The notes under the pieces are model-generated. The model was not told where the DNA came from and ran no database searches. It saw nothing but the letters and a program-made list of their open reading frames with translations. The position numbers were made by a program, and so were the translations under genes. Below, in pieces: positions 32,244 through 41,254 of a stretch of DNA of 44,328 nucleotides. Source of the stretch: Paludibacteraceae bacterium (GTDB lineage: Bacteria > Bacteroidota > Bacteroidia > Bacteroidales > Paludibacteraceae); the NCBI GenBank assembly GCA_017412245.1, contig JAFPYI010000008.1, positions 1-44,328 of the forward strand, given 5' to 3'. The number at the start of each line of letters is the position of its first letter. Position 1 is the first letter of the stretch.

Positions 32244-33620
32244 TTGAAAGGTCAAGTGAATATAGTTGAAGTACGGCAGTTCTTTTTTTTAGGCATAGGC
32301 GGGATAGGCATGTCCGCTCTTGCCCGTTATTTCCATCATCAGGGTTACGCAGTAAGCGGTTACGACCGGACTCCGTCTGCGTTGACACGCGAGTTGGAAG
32401 AGGAAGGAATAACCGTTATTTATGAGGATAGTTTGTCTGTTTTGCGGATGCAAATTGGTGATTTGCAGCCTTCCGATACATTGGTAGTTCGTACTCCAGC
32501 CGTTCCGGAGGACAGCGTGATCTATACTTATCTGCGTGGTGCAGGTTTTGACATACGCAAGCGTGCAGAGATGTTAGGCATGGTGACGAAGTCCAAGCGC
32601 GCTTTGTGTGTAGCAGGCACGCACGGAAAGACGACGACAAGTACGATGCTTGCACACTTGCTGAAAAACGAAGGTGTGTCTGCTTTTTTGGGCGGAATAA
32701 GTATGAATTATCATACGAATGTGCTGATTGACCCGCAGAGCGATTATGTGGTGGTGGAAGCCGATGAATACGACCGTTCATTTCATCATCTGACGCCTTA
32801 TATTTCCGTTGTTACGGCCGTAGATGCGGACCATTTGGATATTTACGGAACTGCTGAGGCTTACCGTGACGCTTTTGAGCATTATACGAGTTTGATTACA
32901 GGCGCATTGGTGATGAAACACGGGTTGCCTATTCATCCTCGGTTGCAAGAGGGCGTGAAATGTTACACCTATGCTGTAGAAGATCCGAAAGCGGATTTCT
33001 ATGCAGAGAATATCCGTGTGGGTGAAGGACGGATTGAGTTTGATTTTCATACTCCAAACGGCGTGGTGAAGGATATTCGTCTGGGTGTGCCTGTTTGGGT
33101 GAATATAGAGAATGCTGTGGCTGCTATGGCTGTTGCTTCGCTGGTTGGCGTGAAAGAAGAAGAGTTACGTTCGGCTGTGGGCAGTTTCAAAGGTGTTTGG
33201 CGGCGGTTTAATATCCATGTTCACACTCCGAAAGTGGTGTATATAGACGATTATGCGCACCATCCGCAAGAGATAGCTACGGCGATAGACTCGATACGAA
33301 AATTATATCCTACACGTCGGTTGATAGGCGTTTTCCAGCCGCATTTATACACACGCACCCGCGATTTTGCAGACGGTTTTCGGCAAGTGTTAAGTACGCT
33401 GGACGAGTGTGTGCTGCTGCCTATTTATCCTGCCCGTGAGTTGCCTATTCCCGGCATTACGAGTGAGATTTTAGGCGGAGAGGTAGTTCAAAAGAAAGAG
33501 TTGGCAGCGGAACTGAAACGACGTGTGGAACGGTCTGAAGGTCCTGTGGTGGTGCTGAGTGTAGGTGCGGGAGATGTAGACCGTTTGGTGCCTGAAATTG
33601 CAGAAGCGTTGAGTGAATGA
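32244..33620 (+). CDS. murC: UDP-N-acetylmuramate--L-alanine ligase
   Basis: Adds the first amino acid to UDP-MurNAc. The N-terminal dinucleotide-like fold is FLGIGGIGMSALARYF. The ATP loop GTHGKTTT is at 125-132, followed by EADEYDRSFHHLTP, and the C-terminal domain has DDYAHHPQEIATAI and FQPHLYTRTRDF. The length of 458 residues is normal. No ATG precedes the conserved start: TTG at 32244 or GTG at 32256 must be used, about 17-30 nt after the expected transcription start. It overlaps ftsQ by 4 bp. In many relatives murC follows murG; here it opens the operon under its own promoter. Confidence 0.96.
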   Translation: MKGQVNIVEVRQFFFLGIGGIGMSALARYFHHQGYAVSGYDRTPSALTRELEEEGITVIYEDSLSVLRMQIGDLQPSDTLVVRTPAVPEDSVIYTYLRGAGFDIRKRAEMLGMVTKSKRALCVAGTHGKTTTSTMLAHLLKNEGVSAFLGGISMNYHTNVLIDPQSDYVVVEADEYDRSFHHLTPYISVVTAVDADHLDIYGTAEAYRDAFEHYTSLITGALVMKHGLPIHPRLQEGVKCYTYAVEDPKADFYAENIRVGEGRIEFDFHTPNGVVKDIRLGVPVWVNIENAVAAMAVASLVGVKEEELRSAVGSFKGVWRRFNIHVHTPKVVYIDDYAHHPQEIATAIDSIRKLYPTRRLIGVFQPHLYTRTRDFADGFRQVLSTLDECVLLPIYPARELPIPGITSEILGGEVVQKKELAAELKRRVERSEGPVVVLSVGAGDVDRLVPEIAEALSE

Positions 33621-34369
33621 GTAGAACAGCACAAATAGTATGGAATATAATCGGCATCAGTTTGATGTCAGGATTCTTGATTGCTGCTTTGGCATGGGGT
33701 TTTCGTATGCGGCCGACTGCCACGCCTTGTGCTGAATTAAAATACGAAGTGAAAGACGGTCATGAGCGGGTGTATTTCTCGACGCAAGAGATAGACCAAC
33801 GCTTGAAAGCGGATGATATCTATCCTGTGGGTCGTCCGTTGAACCGTTTGTCTCTGCAACGGATAGAAAACACAGCTCGCAGTCATCCGATGATTCGTAC
33901 GGCAGAGTGCTATCTGACCCCTCGTCAGGAAGTGTATGTGGTGCTGACGCAACGTGTGCCTTTACTGCGTGTGCAGACACCATTGGAGACATATTTTATA
34001 GATACAGACCGTCGTGTGATGCCTGTTCGCGCGAGTGTGAAAGATTCTGTGCTGCTGGTGACCGGAACTGTAGGTGCTCAAACCGCTGCAAACGGATTGG
34101 CCGATTTTGCTGAATGGTTGGCGGATAATTCGTACTGGCGGAAGAAGATACATCATTTGCATCTGCAGACTCCGCAGAAAATAGTTATTTATCTTCGCGG
34201 CGAGAACCAGCCGAGAGTGGTGTTGGGCAATCTTCGCAATTATGAACGTAAGCTGAAGAAACTACGTACTTTTCTTGAGAACAGCGGAAATATACTGGAA
34301 GAGAAACAGTACGACGAGATAGATATTCGTTACCGAGGCCAAGTGATCGGACGATATACACATCAATAA
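33617..34369 (+). CDS. ftsQ: Cell division protein FtsQ
   Basis: Bitopic divisome protein linking early and late division proteins. It is 250 residues: a short cytoplasmic start, one membrane segment at about 7-29 (IVWNIIGISLMSGFLIAALA), then a POTRA-like domain (about 40-110) and the FtsQ beta domain ending in RYRGQVIGRYTHQ. Conservation is low, as usual for FtsQ, so the call also rests on its place between murC and ftsA. The start overlaps murC in ATGA. Confidence 0.9.
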   Translation: MSRTAQIVWNIIGISLMSGFLIAALAWGFRMRPTATPCAELKYEVKDGHERVYFSTQEIDQRLKADDIYPVGRPLNRLSLQRIENTARSHPMIRTAECYLTPRQEVYVVLTQRVPLLRVQTPLETYFIDTDRRVMPVRASVKDSVLLVTGTVGAQTAANGLADFAEWLADNSYWRKKIHHLHLQTPQKIVIYLRGENQPRVVLGNLRNYERKLKKLRTFLENSGNILEEKQYDEIDIRYRGQVIGRYTHQ

Positions 34370-34391
34370 CCTAAACTTAACTAACCCAACA

Positions 34392-35675
34392 ATGGCAAAA
34401 AAATCAAACAAAACAGCCGACTCGTTGCCTTTGGTCGCATTGGAATTAGGCAGCGACAGTGTGCGTGCGATGGCCGCACGCCGATTGGCTCCGGACCTGT
34501 TTCAGATTTTAGGTGTGGAAGAACGCGCGCAGAAAATCGGAAATGTGTGTGTGGAGCAGGGAATTATTACTCAATCCAGTAGCGCAGGTTTCGCAATAGC
34601 AGAAGTGCTGAAACTGCTTGCCAACCGTATTGGCGAAGATAAACTGCCTACAGCTTTTATCTCTCAAGGCGGTCAGTCTATGCAGATTGTGGCCGTTCAC
34701 AGCCGTCGCGACCAAGCACGGAAGAAAGAAATCAGTCAACAACTGCTTGACGAGATGGAGGAAGAATGCAAACGGAAGATAGAACAGCGTAATTCCGAGG
34801 TGGCAGTATTGGGACTTGTTCCTTCTTATTTCAAGTTAGACGGTGTGGAGCAAGATGAGATACCTACGCCGGACCAGCGTGCAGCAATGGTGGAAGCCAA
34901 TTATATTGCTTTCTACGGTCGCAAGGCTATTGACTCGCAGATGCAAAAAGCTTTCTCTCAGGCCGGGCGCAGTATAGAACATGCTTTTGTTCGTCCGGAG
35001 GCTTTACTTTCCGCTTTTGCTACCTGTGACGGCAATCATGTGCTGATGAACGGTTGCGCGGTATTAGACATGGGCGCTCAGACAACCAGTCTGACAGTTT
35101 ATAAAGCCGGACAGTATCTGCTAAACAAAGTGGTTCCGAAAGGCGGTTATCATATATCTCGCATGCTGGAACAACAGGGCATGAATTTCCAGACCGCTGA
35201 AGTGCTGAAGAAACGTTACGGTGTGGCATCTCCGGCGTTTGTGGAGAAGAATCTTCGAATGCGTATTCCTGCCGTTCCTGAATTAGGCGGCGAGATAGTC
35301 ATCAGTACAGAAGAACTGGCTGAGGCGATAGAGATTAAACTACGCGAGATATTAGCACCGCTTATCGACGAGTTGAAAAAAGTGGAGGACAGAATCAGTA
35401 TGCTGTACCTCACGGGCGGAGCAAGTATGATGCAATGCATGTGCGAGTATATCCAACAGCAGACTCGTGTTCGTGTACAATACGGTGCGCATAATCTCCT
35501 GCTTCATCGCGATACAGACGAGAAATATCTCTCGCCTGCTTACACATCGCTTGTGGGAACGATTCTTCTCGGACAGGACTATCGTGACAGCCATAAGAAC
35601 CAATTGGTTCGTAAGCCCGGATTCTTCGAGCGCGTGAAAGAAGGCACGCTGGAGATGTTTATAGAACAACAATAA
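34392..35675 (+). CDS. ftsA: Cell division protein FtsA
   Basis: Actin-like ATPase that tethers FtsZ to the membrane. It is 427 residues. Visible motifs are LVALELGSDSVRAMA (phosphate 1 region), the 1C/SHS2 insertion (about 80-170), LDMGAQTTSLTVYKAGQYL (phosphate 2) and LYLTGGASMMQCMCEYI (adenosine loop). The C-terminal GFFERVKEGTLEMFIEQQ is the amphipathic membrane-targeting helix. It starts 22 bp after ftsQ and lies just before ftsZ. Confidence 0.95.
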   Translation: MAKKSNKTADSLPLVALELGSDSVRAMAARRLAPDLFQILGVEERAQKIGNVCVEQGIITQSSSAGFAIAEVLKLLANRIGEDKLPTAFISQGGQSMQIVAVHSRRDQARKKEISQQLLDEMEEECKRKIEQRNSEVAVLGLVPSYFKLDGVEQDEIPTPDQRAAMVEANYIAFYGRKAIDSQMQKAFSQAGRSIEHAFVRPEALLSAFATCDGNHVLMNGCAVLDMGAQTTSLTVYKAGQYLLNKVVPKGGYHISRMLEQQGMNFQTAEVLKKRYGVASPAFVEKNLRMRIPAVPELGGEIVISTEELAEAIEIKLREILAPLIDELKKVEDRISMLYLTGGASMMQCMCEYIQQQTRVRVQYGAHNLLLHRDTDEKYLSPAYTSLVGTILLGQDYRDSHKNQLVRKPGFFERVKEGTLEMFIEQQ

Positions 35676-35706
35676 TCATTTGAAACACAGAAAAAAACTA
35701 TATAAT

Positions 35707-36966
35707 ATGGATGCAGAACTCATAACTCTTCCTCTGGAAGGAATCACAGAAGATAGTATTATCAAAGTAATCGGTGTAGGTGGCGGCGGTTGTAATGCCG
35801 TTAATTATATGCACCGGCAAGGACTGAAAGACGTCAGTTTCCTTGTTTGCAATACCGACCGTCAGGTGCTTCTGAAATCATCGGTGCCCAATAAACTACA
35901 GTTAGGTCCTGGTTTAGGCGCAGGCGGTGATCCTGAGACCGCTCGTCAGTACGCAGAAGAGAGTCGTGAACATATTCGTGAGGCATTGAATGACGGCACT
36001 CAAATGCTCTTTATCACCGCAGGAATGGGTGGCGGAACAGGAACAGGTGCTTCGTCTGTAGTGGCTGAAGTGGCACAGGAGATGGGAATTTTGACCGTCG
36101 GCATCGTGACTATTCCTTTTGCTTTTGAGGGCAAGAAGAAAATAGAGAAAGCGATGACCGGTGTGGCTCGTTTGGCAAAACATGTGGATGCGTTGCTGAT
36201 TATCAATAACGAGAAACTGAAACAGATCTATCCGGAACTGAACCTGCTGAACGCTTTCAGCAAGTCGGATGACGTGGTAGCCAATGCAGCCCGTGCGATA
36301 GCAGAGATAATCACTGTTCCGGGATATATCAATACCGATTTTGCCGATGTGCGTAATACATTACGCAAGGGTGGTGTGGCGATAATGAATATCGGTCGTG
36401 CAGCAGGCGAGAATCGTATTACGAACGCTATCAACGATGCGCTCAATTCGCCGTTGGTGAACACGAATGATGTACACGGTGCAGAACGTATTCTATTGCA
36501 GTTCTATTGCTCGACCGAGCATGCAATTGTGATGGAAGAAATCGACCAAATCAACAGTTTCGTACAAGAAGTTGGCGACGATATTGAAGTGCAATGGGGC
36601 GCTTCTATTGATGAGAGTTTGGGCGAGGATGTGCGTGTGACGGTTATCGCAACAGGATATAAAGTTGACGGACTGCCCTCTGAGGATGCCGAAGATGGCA
36701 AGAAGACTATCGATGAGGCAATCAATGAGAATTATCCTCCTCAGGTTCCTAATCCTATGGAAGACGAACATCCGCAACTGATTGATTTGAGTGACACGTT
36801 GCGTGAAGAGGGTGTGGAGATTCCGACTAATCCTGTTAAAGAACGTGCTGCTTCTACTTCCGCAGACGATGTGGTTATCACTATCGACGAGGAAGAGACC
36901 AAAGCACCGGAAGAACCGCAAGCGCCGACTCGTCGTGCGTTCGGTTGGATTCGCAGAAATAAATAA
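35707..36966 (+). CDS. ftsZ: Cell division protein FtsZ
   Basis: Tubulin-like GTPase forming the Z-ring. I start it at the ATG at 35707 (419 residues), because the in-frame TTG at 35680 gives an unusual extra N-terminus. Motifs: GVGGGGCNAVNYM (T1), tubulin signature GMGGGTGTG (106-114), and GYINTDFADVRNTLRKGGVA (T7 loop region with the catalytic Asp). The GTPase core ends near residue 320. An acidic linker of about 90 residues follows. The C-terminus RRAFGWIRRNK is basic and only loosely resembles the conserved FtsZ tail (usually near IPAFLRR). Confidence 0.97.
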   Translation: MDAELITLPLEGITEDSIIKVIGVGGGGCNAVNYMHRQGLKDVSFLVCNTDRQVLLKSSVPNKLQLGPGLGAGGDPETARQYAEESREHIREALNDGTQMLFITAGMGGGTGTGASSVVAEVAQEMGILTVGIVTIPFAFEGKKKIEKAMTGVARLAKHVDALLIINNEKLKQIYPELNLLNAFSKSDDVVANAARAIAEIITVPGYINTDFADVRNTLRKGGVAIMNIGRAAGENRITNAINDALNSPLVNTNDVHGAERILLQFYCSTEHAIVMEEIDQINSFVQEVGDDIEVQWGASIDESLGEDVRVTVIATGYKVDGLPSEDAEDGKKTIDEAINENYPPQVPNPMEDEHPQLIDLSDTLREEGVEIPTNPVKERAASTSADDVVITIDEEETKAPEEPQAPTRRAFGWIRRNK

Positions 36967-36974
36967 ATATCGAT

Positions 36975-37961
36975 ATGGAAAAACAACATGAAAACATCGT
37001 GCCCACAGCGGGCAAGGAAATGAATTTTTGGGACCTTTGTGTAGCTATTTGCCGTGCTATAGGTCGTGGTTGCGTCGCTTTGTGGGGCGTTTGCGCGCGA
37101 ATGATTCGCTTGACTTACCGTTACTGGTGGTTGGTGGTGACGTTGGTTATTCTGGCTGTGGCTGCGGCGTGCTATCACACCAGACCGAAAAACATCAAGT
37201 ACCGTGTGAATGCAACGGCATTGATTAATGTGGCTTCGCTGCAGCAGTTCGAACAGGCTTTTGAGTCTTTGCGTACAGGTAAGTTATTACCTCCTGAGGC
37301 AGCGATTAATACGTATATGCGTGATAAACAAGCGCAACGTTTTGATCTCTTCCGCGTGGTAGATGTGCATCGTGACGAGACGCCGGATTATATTGATTTC
37401 AAACGCAAATCGACTCCGAAAGATACTGTTGCCGTTCAGATGCACGACCGCGTATGCATTCAGTTCGTCACTCCGGCGTATGCTGTGCCGATGATTCCTG
37501 AGATAGAGAAAGCCATCCTTGATGTGCTTAATGGCAATGAAGCCTTGCAGGCATCGTACGAGACGTATCTGGCTAATCTGCGTGAAGAGGTGGCATTCAA
37601 TCATCGTCAATCGCAGAAATTAGATAGCCTGACGAGTGCTTATTACTATGGTGCAGGAATGCCTTTAGAAGTATCGGGCAGAGAGGGAAACAACAGTGTG
37701 AATTTCTTCGGCGACCGCAGAGTACGTCTGTTCTTGGATAAGATTTACGAACAACAGAAACACACCCAGTTAGGCGATTATCGTTTGCAGTTAGCAACGG
37801 CACCGGTGGTGTTGGAGAACCATTTTGCGGTTGATCCTAAACCGGTGATGAGTCGTGCTAAATGTATTATTCTCTTCTTCCTCTTAGGCTGGATTGGCGC
37901 TTGTCTGTTAGCTCAGATTATCGACAAACGCAAAGCGATAGCAGAGTGGTTGAAACAATAA
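36975..37961 (+). CDS. Wzz-like inner-membrane protein of unknown function
   Basis: A 328-residue protein with the topology of polysaccharide chain-length regulators. A cytoplasmic N-terminus precedes membrane segment 1 at about 48-68 (YRYWWLVVTLVILAVAAACY). A periplasmic stretch of 230 residues follows, with helical parts, then membrane segment 2 at about 300-320. The Wzz proline-glycine motif of segment 2 is not obvious, so the name describes topology only. It lies 8 bp after ftsZ and probably shares its transcript. The stop abuts the convergent dedA stop with zero spacing. Confidence 0.55.
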   Translation: MEKQHENIVPTAGKEMNFWDLCVAICRAIGRGCVALWGVCARMIRLTYRYWWLVVTLVILAVAAACYHTRPKNIKYRVNATALINVASLQQFEQAFESLRTGKLLPPEAAINTYMRDKQAQRFDLFRVVDVHRDETPDYIDFKRKSTPKDTVAVQMHDRVCIQFVTPAYAVPMIPEIEKAILDVLNGNEALQASYETYLANLREEVAFNHRQSQKLDSLTSAYYYGAGMPLEVSGREGNNSVNFFGDRRVRLFLDKIYEQQKHTQLGDYRLQLATAPVVLENHFAVDPKPVMSRAKCIILFFLLGWIGACLLAQIIDKRKAIAEWLKQ

Positions 37962-38711
37962 TCACGCTTTCTTCTTGCGGCGGATTAGCCACCGAATGAG
38001 ATAGAACAAGATGACTACTGCAAGTAGTATCAGTATGGCCACGGATAATTCGTGGCTGTATTGATTTATTAGGTCTGCCTGTCCGTGTGCAATGTATCCC
38101 AAGACGGCTAAGACTGCATTCCAGATACCTGCTCCGAGGAACGTGTAGAACAAGAACCAACCGAAATGCATCTTGCTCAGTCCGGCAGGAATAGGAATCA
38201 GTTGTCTTATGCCGGGAATGAACCGTCCAACAAACGTGCTGACCTTGCCGTGGTCGTTGAAATACACTTCCGCTTTCTCCACTTTCTCTCGGCTCAGCAG
38301 TAGCAGATGGCCGAGTTTGCTATCCGCAAAAGCGTATATGATTGCTCGTCCGAGCCACAGCGAGAGCAAGTAGTTGATAATCGCTCCCAGAATAGCACCT
38401 ATTGTGCCGAAAAGGACGATAAGCGACACATTGACGACATAATTATCTGTGACGCAAACGGCACTATTCGGGTCTTCGGCAACATATGCAGCAGGCGGAA
38501 TAACTACTTCTGACGGGAAAGGTATAAACGACGACTCGATGGTCATCAGCGCTACGATAGAACCATAGTTCATGTGTGCGCTGTACCAATCGGTTACGGC
38601 GGTTATCCATGAGCTTTTTTGAGCTACACTATCGGTCGAGACCTCCGTCTGAGCAAAGGCGGAGAAATGTATTCCTATTGCTAACAACAGGACGGTTAGT
38701 ACTCTTTTCAT
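37962..38711 (-). CDS. DedA family membrane protein
   Basis: A 249-residue SNARE-associated/DedA-type membrane protein; members of the family act in lipid-carrier (undecaprenyl phosphate) recycling and membrane homeostasis. I place the start at the ATG at 38711, whose product opens with a signal-like hydrophobic segment; the frame extends upstream into yqeY without a credible start. Family motifs are ESSFIPFPSEVVIPPAAYVA, the GAILGAIINYLLSLWLGRAI helix and FVGRFIPGIRQLIPIPAGLS with its conserved arginines. The ATG overlaps the yqeY stop in ATGA. Confidence 0.9.
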   Translation of the reverse strand: MKRVLTVLLLAIGIHFSAFAQTEVSTDSVAQKSSWITAVTDWYSAHMNYGSIVALMTIESSFIPFPSEVVIPPAAYVAEDPNSAVCVTDNYVVNVSLIVLFGTIGAILGAIINYLLSLWLGRAIIYAFADSKLGHLLLLSREKVEKAEVYFNDHGKVSTFVGRFIPGIRQLIPIPAGLSKMHFGWFLFYTFLGAGIWNAVLAVLGYIAHGQADLINQYSHELSVAILILLAVVILFYLIRWLIRRKKKA

Positions 38712-39160
38712 TGTGCTAACAGTTCGCGAACTTTGAGGTTGATGGCTTTGCCTTCTGCTTTTCCTGCTAATTGTTTTGTAGCAACGCCCATCACTTTTCC
38801 CATGTCTTGCGGTCCGGAAGCACCTACTTGTGCGATTATCTCGCGCAGAGCGGCGGTCAACTCTTCCTCGCTCAGCATAGCCGGCAGATAGCGCTCGATG
38901 ATCTTGCATTGCGCCAACTCGTCTTCCGCCAGTTCGGGGCGGTTGGCGTCAATATACATCTGCGCCGACTCTTTGCGTTGCTTCACCATCTTCTGAAGAA
39001 TCTGCAAAGCCTTGTCGTCATGCAGTTCGCCGTCACCGCCTTTGGCGGTCTTGGCTTCCAGAAACTCTTTCTTGATTCCGCGCAGCGCATCCAGCGCTAC
39101 TTTATCTTTCGCGAGCATCGCTTTTTTGATGTCCTCGCTTACTTGGTCAAATAAACTCAT
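38708..39160 (-). CDS. yqeY: GatB/YqeY domain-containing protein
   Basis: A 150-residue protein homologous to the C-terminal tRNA-binding helical domain of GatB; the stand-alone form has no established function. Motifs: LFDQVSEDIKKAMLAKDKVA, LDALRGIKKEF and the C-terminal GKVMGVATKQLAGKAEGK. In Bacteroidales it often lies next to ftsZ; here it is close by but on the opposite strand, separated by the Wzz-like and dedA genes. It overlaps dedA by 4 bp. Confidence 0.92.
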   Translation of the reverse strand: MSLFDQVSEDIKKAMLAKDKVALDALRGIKKEFLEAKTAKGGDGELHDDKALQILQKMVKQRKESAQMYIDANRPELAEDELAQCKIIERYLPAMLSEEELTAALREIIAQVGASGPQDMGKVMGVATKQLAGKAEGKAINLKVRELLAQ

Positions 39161-39174
39161 ATGATTTTATTTTT

Positions 39175-39205
39175 AGTCAAAAGTAAAAAGTCAAAAGTCG
39201 AAAGC
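39175..39205 (-). repeat. Short heptamer array, inverted copy flanking the four-helix-bundle gene
   Basis: On the minus strand this reads as 7-bp units CTTTCGA, CTTTTGA, CTTTTTA and CTTTTGA. It is the same unit family as the long array at 39600-39725, in opposite orientation, so the gene between them is bracketed by inverted repeats. Confidence 0.75.
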
Positions 39206-39229
39206 ATAGTATGATTCGTTGATTGACGA

Positions 39230-39586
39230 TTATATACTATATTTCTTTATTAATGCGTAAAGCATTTTTTGTATCTCTACAATTTGTTGTCGCAAAAGAG
39301 AACATTGTTCTTCTGAAATATATAGAGCCTCAAAAGCTATCAATAATTCAGTTTCTAACTCATAAGCAGAGCCTAAAGCAATGTTGAGAAAGTGTGAAAG
39401 TTCCTTGTCTGTCATTCTACCGGATCCCTCTGCAATATTAGAAGGTACCGAGGTGGCAGCTCGTTGCATTTGGGAACACAAACCGTAAACCTCATTTTGA
39501 GGAAATGACTTAGTTACACGATAGATGGCACTTGTCAATTTCATTGATTTCTGCCACACATCTAAATCTCTAAAATTATGTATCAT
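39230..39586 (-). CDS. Four-helix-bundle protein (S23/TIGR02436, Avd-like)
   Basis: A 118-residue protein of the family first seen in 23S rRNA intervening sequences. Avd, the accessory protein of diversity-generating retroelements, has a related fold. Diagnostic stretches are FRDLDVWQKSMKLTSAIYRV, GLCSQMQRAATSVPSNIAEG and ELSHFLNIALGSAYELETEL. Four amphipathic helices cover nearly the whole length. Free-standing members have no established role. It is flanked on both sides by inverted heptamer repeats and splits the antiporter from yqeY, which suggests insertion as a unit. No reverse transcriptase is in the window. Confidence 0.9.
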   Translation of the reverse strand: MIHNFRDLDVWQKSMKLTSAIYRVTKSFPQNEVYGLCSQMQRAATSVPSNIAEGSGRMTDKELSHFLNIALGSAYELETELLIAFEALYISEEQCSLLRQQIVEIQKMLYALIKKYSI

Positions 39587-39599
39587 ATAACTAATCGGG

Positions 39600-39725
39600 C
39601 TTTTGACTTTTTGCTTTCGACTTTCGACTATTTGCTTTCGACTTTCGACTATTTGCTTTCGACTTTCGACTTTCGACTTTCGACTATTTGCTTTCGACTT
39701 TCGACTTTCGACTATCGACTATTTA
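39600..39725 (+). repeat. Heptanucleotide tandem array, 18 units
   Basis: Eighteen perfect-length 7-bp units over 126 bp, with no length errors. Eleven units are CTTTCGA and three are CTATTTG; the remainder are single-base variants such as CTTTTGA, CTTTTTG, CTATCGA and CTATTTA. CTATTTG recurs after every two to four CTTTCGA units, giving a higher-order pattern. The array ends exactly at the antiporter stop codon (39726-39728). Confidence 0.95.
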
Positions 39726-41072
39726 TTAGATAAACAGTAATTGTACGATAATATAAACCGGCAGGAGGATGATGAGTGAGAACTTGATCATGTATCCGAA
39801 GAAGGACGGCATCTTGATTCCACTCTCCTCTGCGATGGCTTTCACCATGAAGTTAGGTCCGTTGCCGATATACGTCAGCGAGCCGAACATCACAGCTGCA
39901 ATGGAGATGGCTTTGAGCAGTATCTCCGGCACACCGGCCACGAAAGACGTGCCGTTGAACATGCCTGTTACGACACCGGCTTCAGCGGCAGCAAGCGACT
40001 CCGGCAGACCGGAAGCTACGCCGTGGAAAGCAACGGCTGTCGGTGTGTTATCAAGGAACGCGGAGAGCGCACCGGTCGAGTAATAGAACTGCCATGCGTG
40101 GGTGAAACCGAGGTCGGCTGCGTGTGCCTTCAAATAGGCGAGGGCAGGGGTCATCGTGGTGAAGATTCCCAAGAAGAGAACGGCTACCTCTACTATCGGA
40201 GTCCAGCTGAACTTGTTATCGCCGTAACGGACTTCTTTCTTGGTCGTGTAGAGCGAGAGACCTGTGAGCGAGAGAAGAACTATCTCACGCAGGTATTTGA
40301 GCCACAGCGGAGCATCCTCTTCGCCCATCTGCTCGATAGTACCTTCGTTCACAAATGCCACTGCCAGCACTACGCCCAACAGATAAATGAAATTGATAGT
40401 TCCTTTCATCACCAGTGGCGTAGCCTCACGCGAGTCAGCGGAGAGAGAAGTCCAATCCTCTTTCTTATAATAATAGGTGTCCAGCGCGAAATAGATGCCG
40501 AGCAGCAGTAAGCCCGTTACCGCCCATTCCGGAGCAAGGTGCATGAACCAGGAGAAATGTGCGCCGCGGAGGAACAGCATGAACAAGGGGGGGTCGCCCA
40601 GAGGAGTCAGCAGACCGCCGCAGTTGGCTACCAGAGCGATGAAGAAAAGAATGGTGTGAACCTTGTAATCACGCTGTTTGTTCGTCTCGATGAGAGGACG
40701 GATGAGCAGCATGGCTGCGCCCGTCGTACCCATGATAGAGGCTAAAATCCAGCCTAAGCCCAGGAAACTTGTATTGACCCAAGGCTTGGCTTTCAGGTCA
40801 CCCGAGAAATGAATTCCGCCGGTGATGACAAACAACGACAGCAGAAGGATGATGAACGGTACATAGTCAAAGAAGAGCTGGTGCTCCAACTCGTGCATCA
40901 TTCCCCCCATGATCAGGCACACCGCTACCGGCACGCCGAGGAAAAGGGAAACAATGAGTTTGTTGGTGTTCTTCTCCCACCAGTGTTCGGCTACCAGAGG
41001 ACCGATAGCAATCATCAGAAGCATGAGACCGAACGGAATCAGCGACCATGCCGAATGTACAAATTGTTCCAT
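39726..41072 (-). CDS. Sodium:proton antiporter, CitMHS_2/NhaD-like (IT superfamily)
   Basis: A 448-residue inner-membrane protein with about 11-12 membrane segments. Two signature re-entrant regions are visible: NCGGLLTPLGDPPLFMLFLR in the first half and SAFLDNTPTAVAFHGVASG in the second, followed by FGSLTYIGNGPNFMVKAIAE. These match the Bacteroidetes ion-transporter family annotated as sodium:proton antiporter. The transported ion is inferred from family annotation. It has its own promoter at 41129-41159. Confidence 0.88.
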   Translation of the reverse strand: MEQFVHSAWSLIPFGLMLLMIAIGPLVAEHWWEKNTNKLIVSLFLGVPVAVCLIMGGMMHELEHQLFFDYVPFIILLLSLFVITGGIHFSGDLKAKPWVNTSFLGLGWILASIMGTTGAAMLLIRPLIETNKQRDYKVHTILFFIALVANCGGLLTPLGDPPLFMLFLRGAHFSWFMHLAPEWAVTGLLLLGIYFALDTYYYKKEDWTSLSADSREATPLVMKGTINFIYLLGVVLAVAFVNEGTIEQMGEEDAPLWLKYLREIVLLSLTGLSLYTTKKEVRYGDNKFSWTPIVEVAVLFLGIFTTMTPALAYLKAHAADLGFTHAWQFYYSTGALSAFLDNTPTAVAFHGVASGLPESLAAAEAGVVTGMFNGTSFVAGVPEILLKAISIAAVMFGSLTYIGNGPNFMVKAIAEESGIKMPSFFGYMIKFSLIILLPVYIIVQLLFI

Positions 41073-41128
41073 AGTACTTTATTTAATTTAATTACGAATT
41101 AACCATTATAACTCGCTAAAAGCGACCG

Positions 41129-41159
41129 CAAAGGTACAACAAAAAATCCAAATGTGCAA
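41129..41159 (-). promoter_or_regulatory. Promoter for the CitMHS_2-like antiporter
   Basis: Minus strand: TTG at 41159-41157 within ATTTGCACA, a 20-bp spacer, TACCTTTG at 41136-41129, then CGGTCGC. The leader to the ATG at 41072 is about 50 nt. From 41160 to 41254 I see only a T-tract and no gene. Confidence 0.85.
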
Positions 41160-41254
41160 ATGATTTTTTTTTTTTCTACCATTATCGGCAATTTATACCT
41201 CTCATGTGTTCGGTAAAGAGGAGTTTGGCAGCATTGTCGCTGTTTGAGCACTAC

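Noticed and set aside
38712-38909. N-terminal extension of DedA by 66 residues
   Set aside because: The extension is an arginine-rich shadow of yqeY; the ATG at 38711 with a signal-like segment and the ATGA overlap is far more plausible.
39230-39586. Diversity-generating retroelement
   Set aside because: An Avd-like protein alone is present; there is no reverse transcriptase, template repeat or variable repeat in the window.
39230-39586. 23S rRNA intervening sequence
   Set aside because: The S23-type gene lies between protein genes; no rRNA sequence is nearby.
39600-39725. CRISPR array
   Set aside because: The repeats are contiguous heptamers with no unique spacers, and no cas genes are present.
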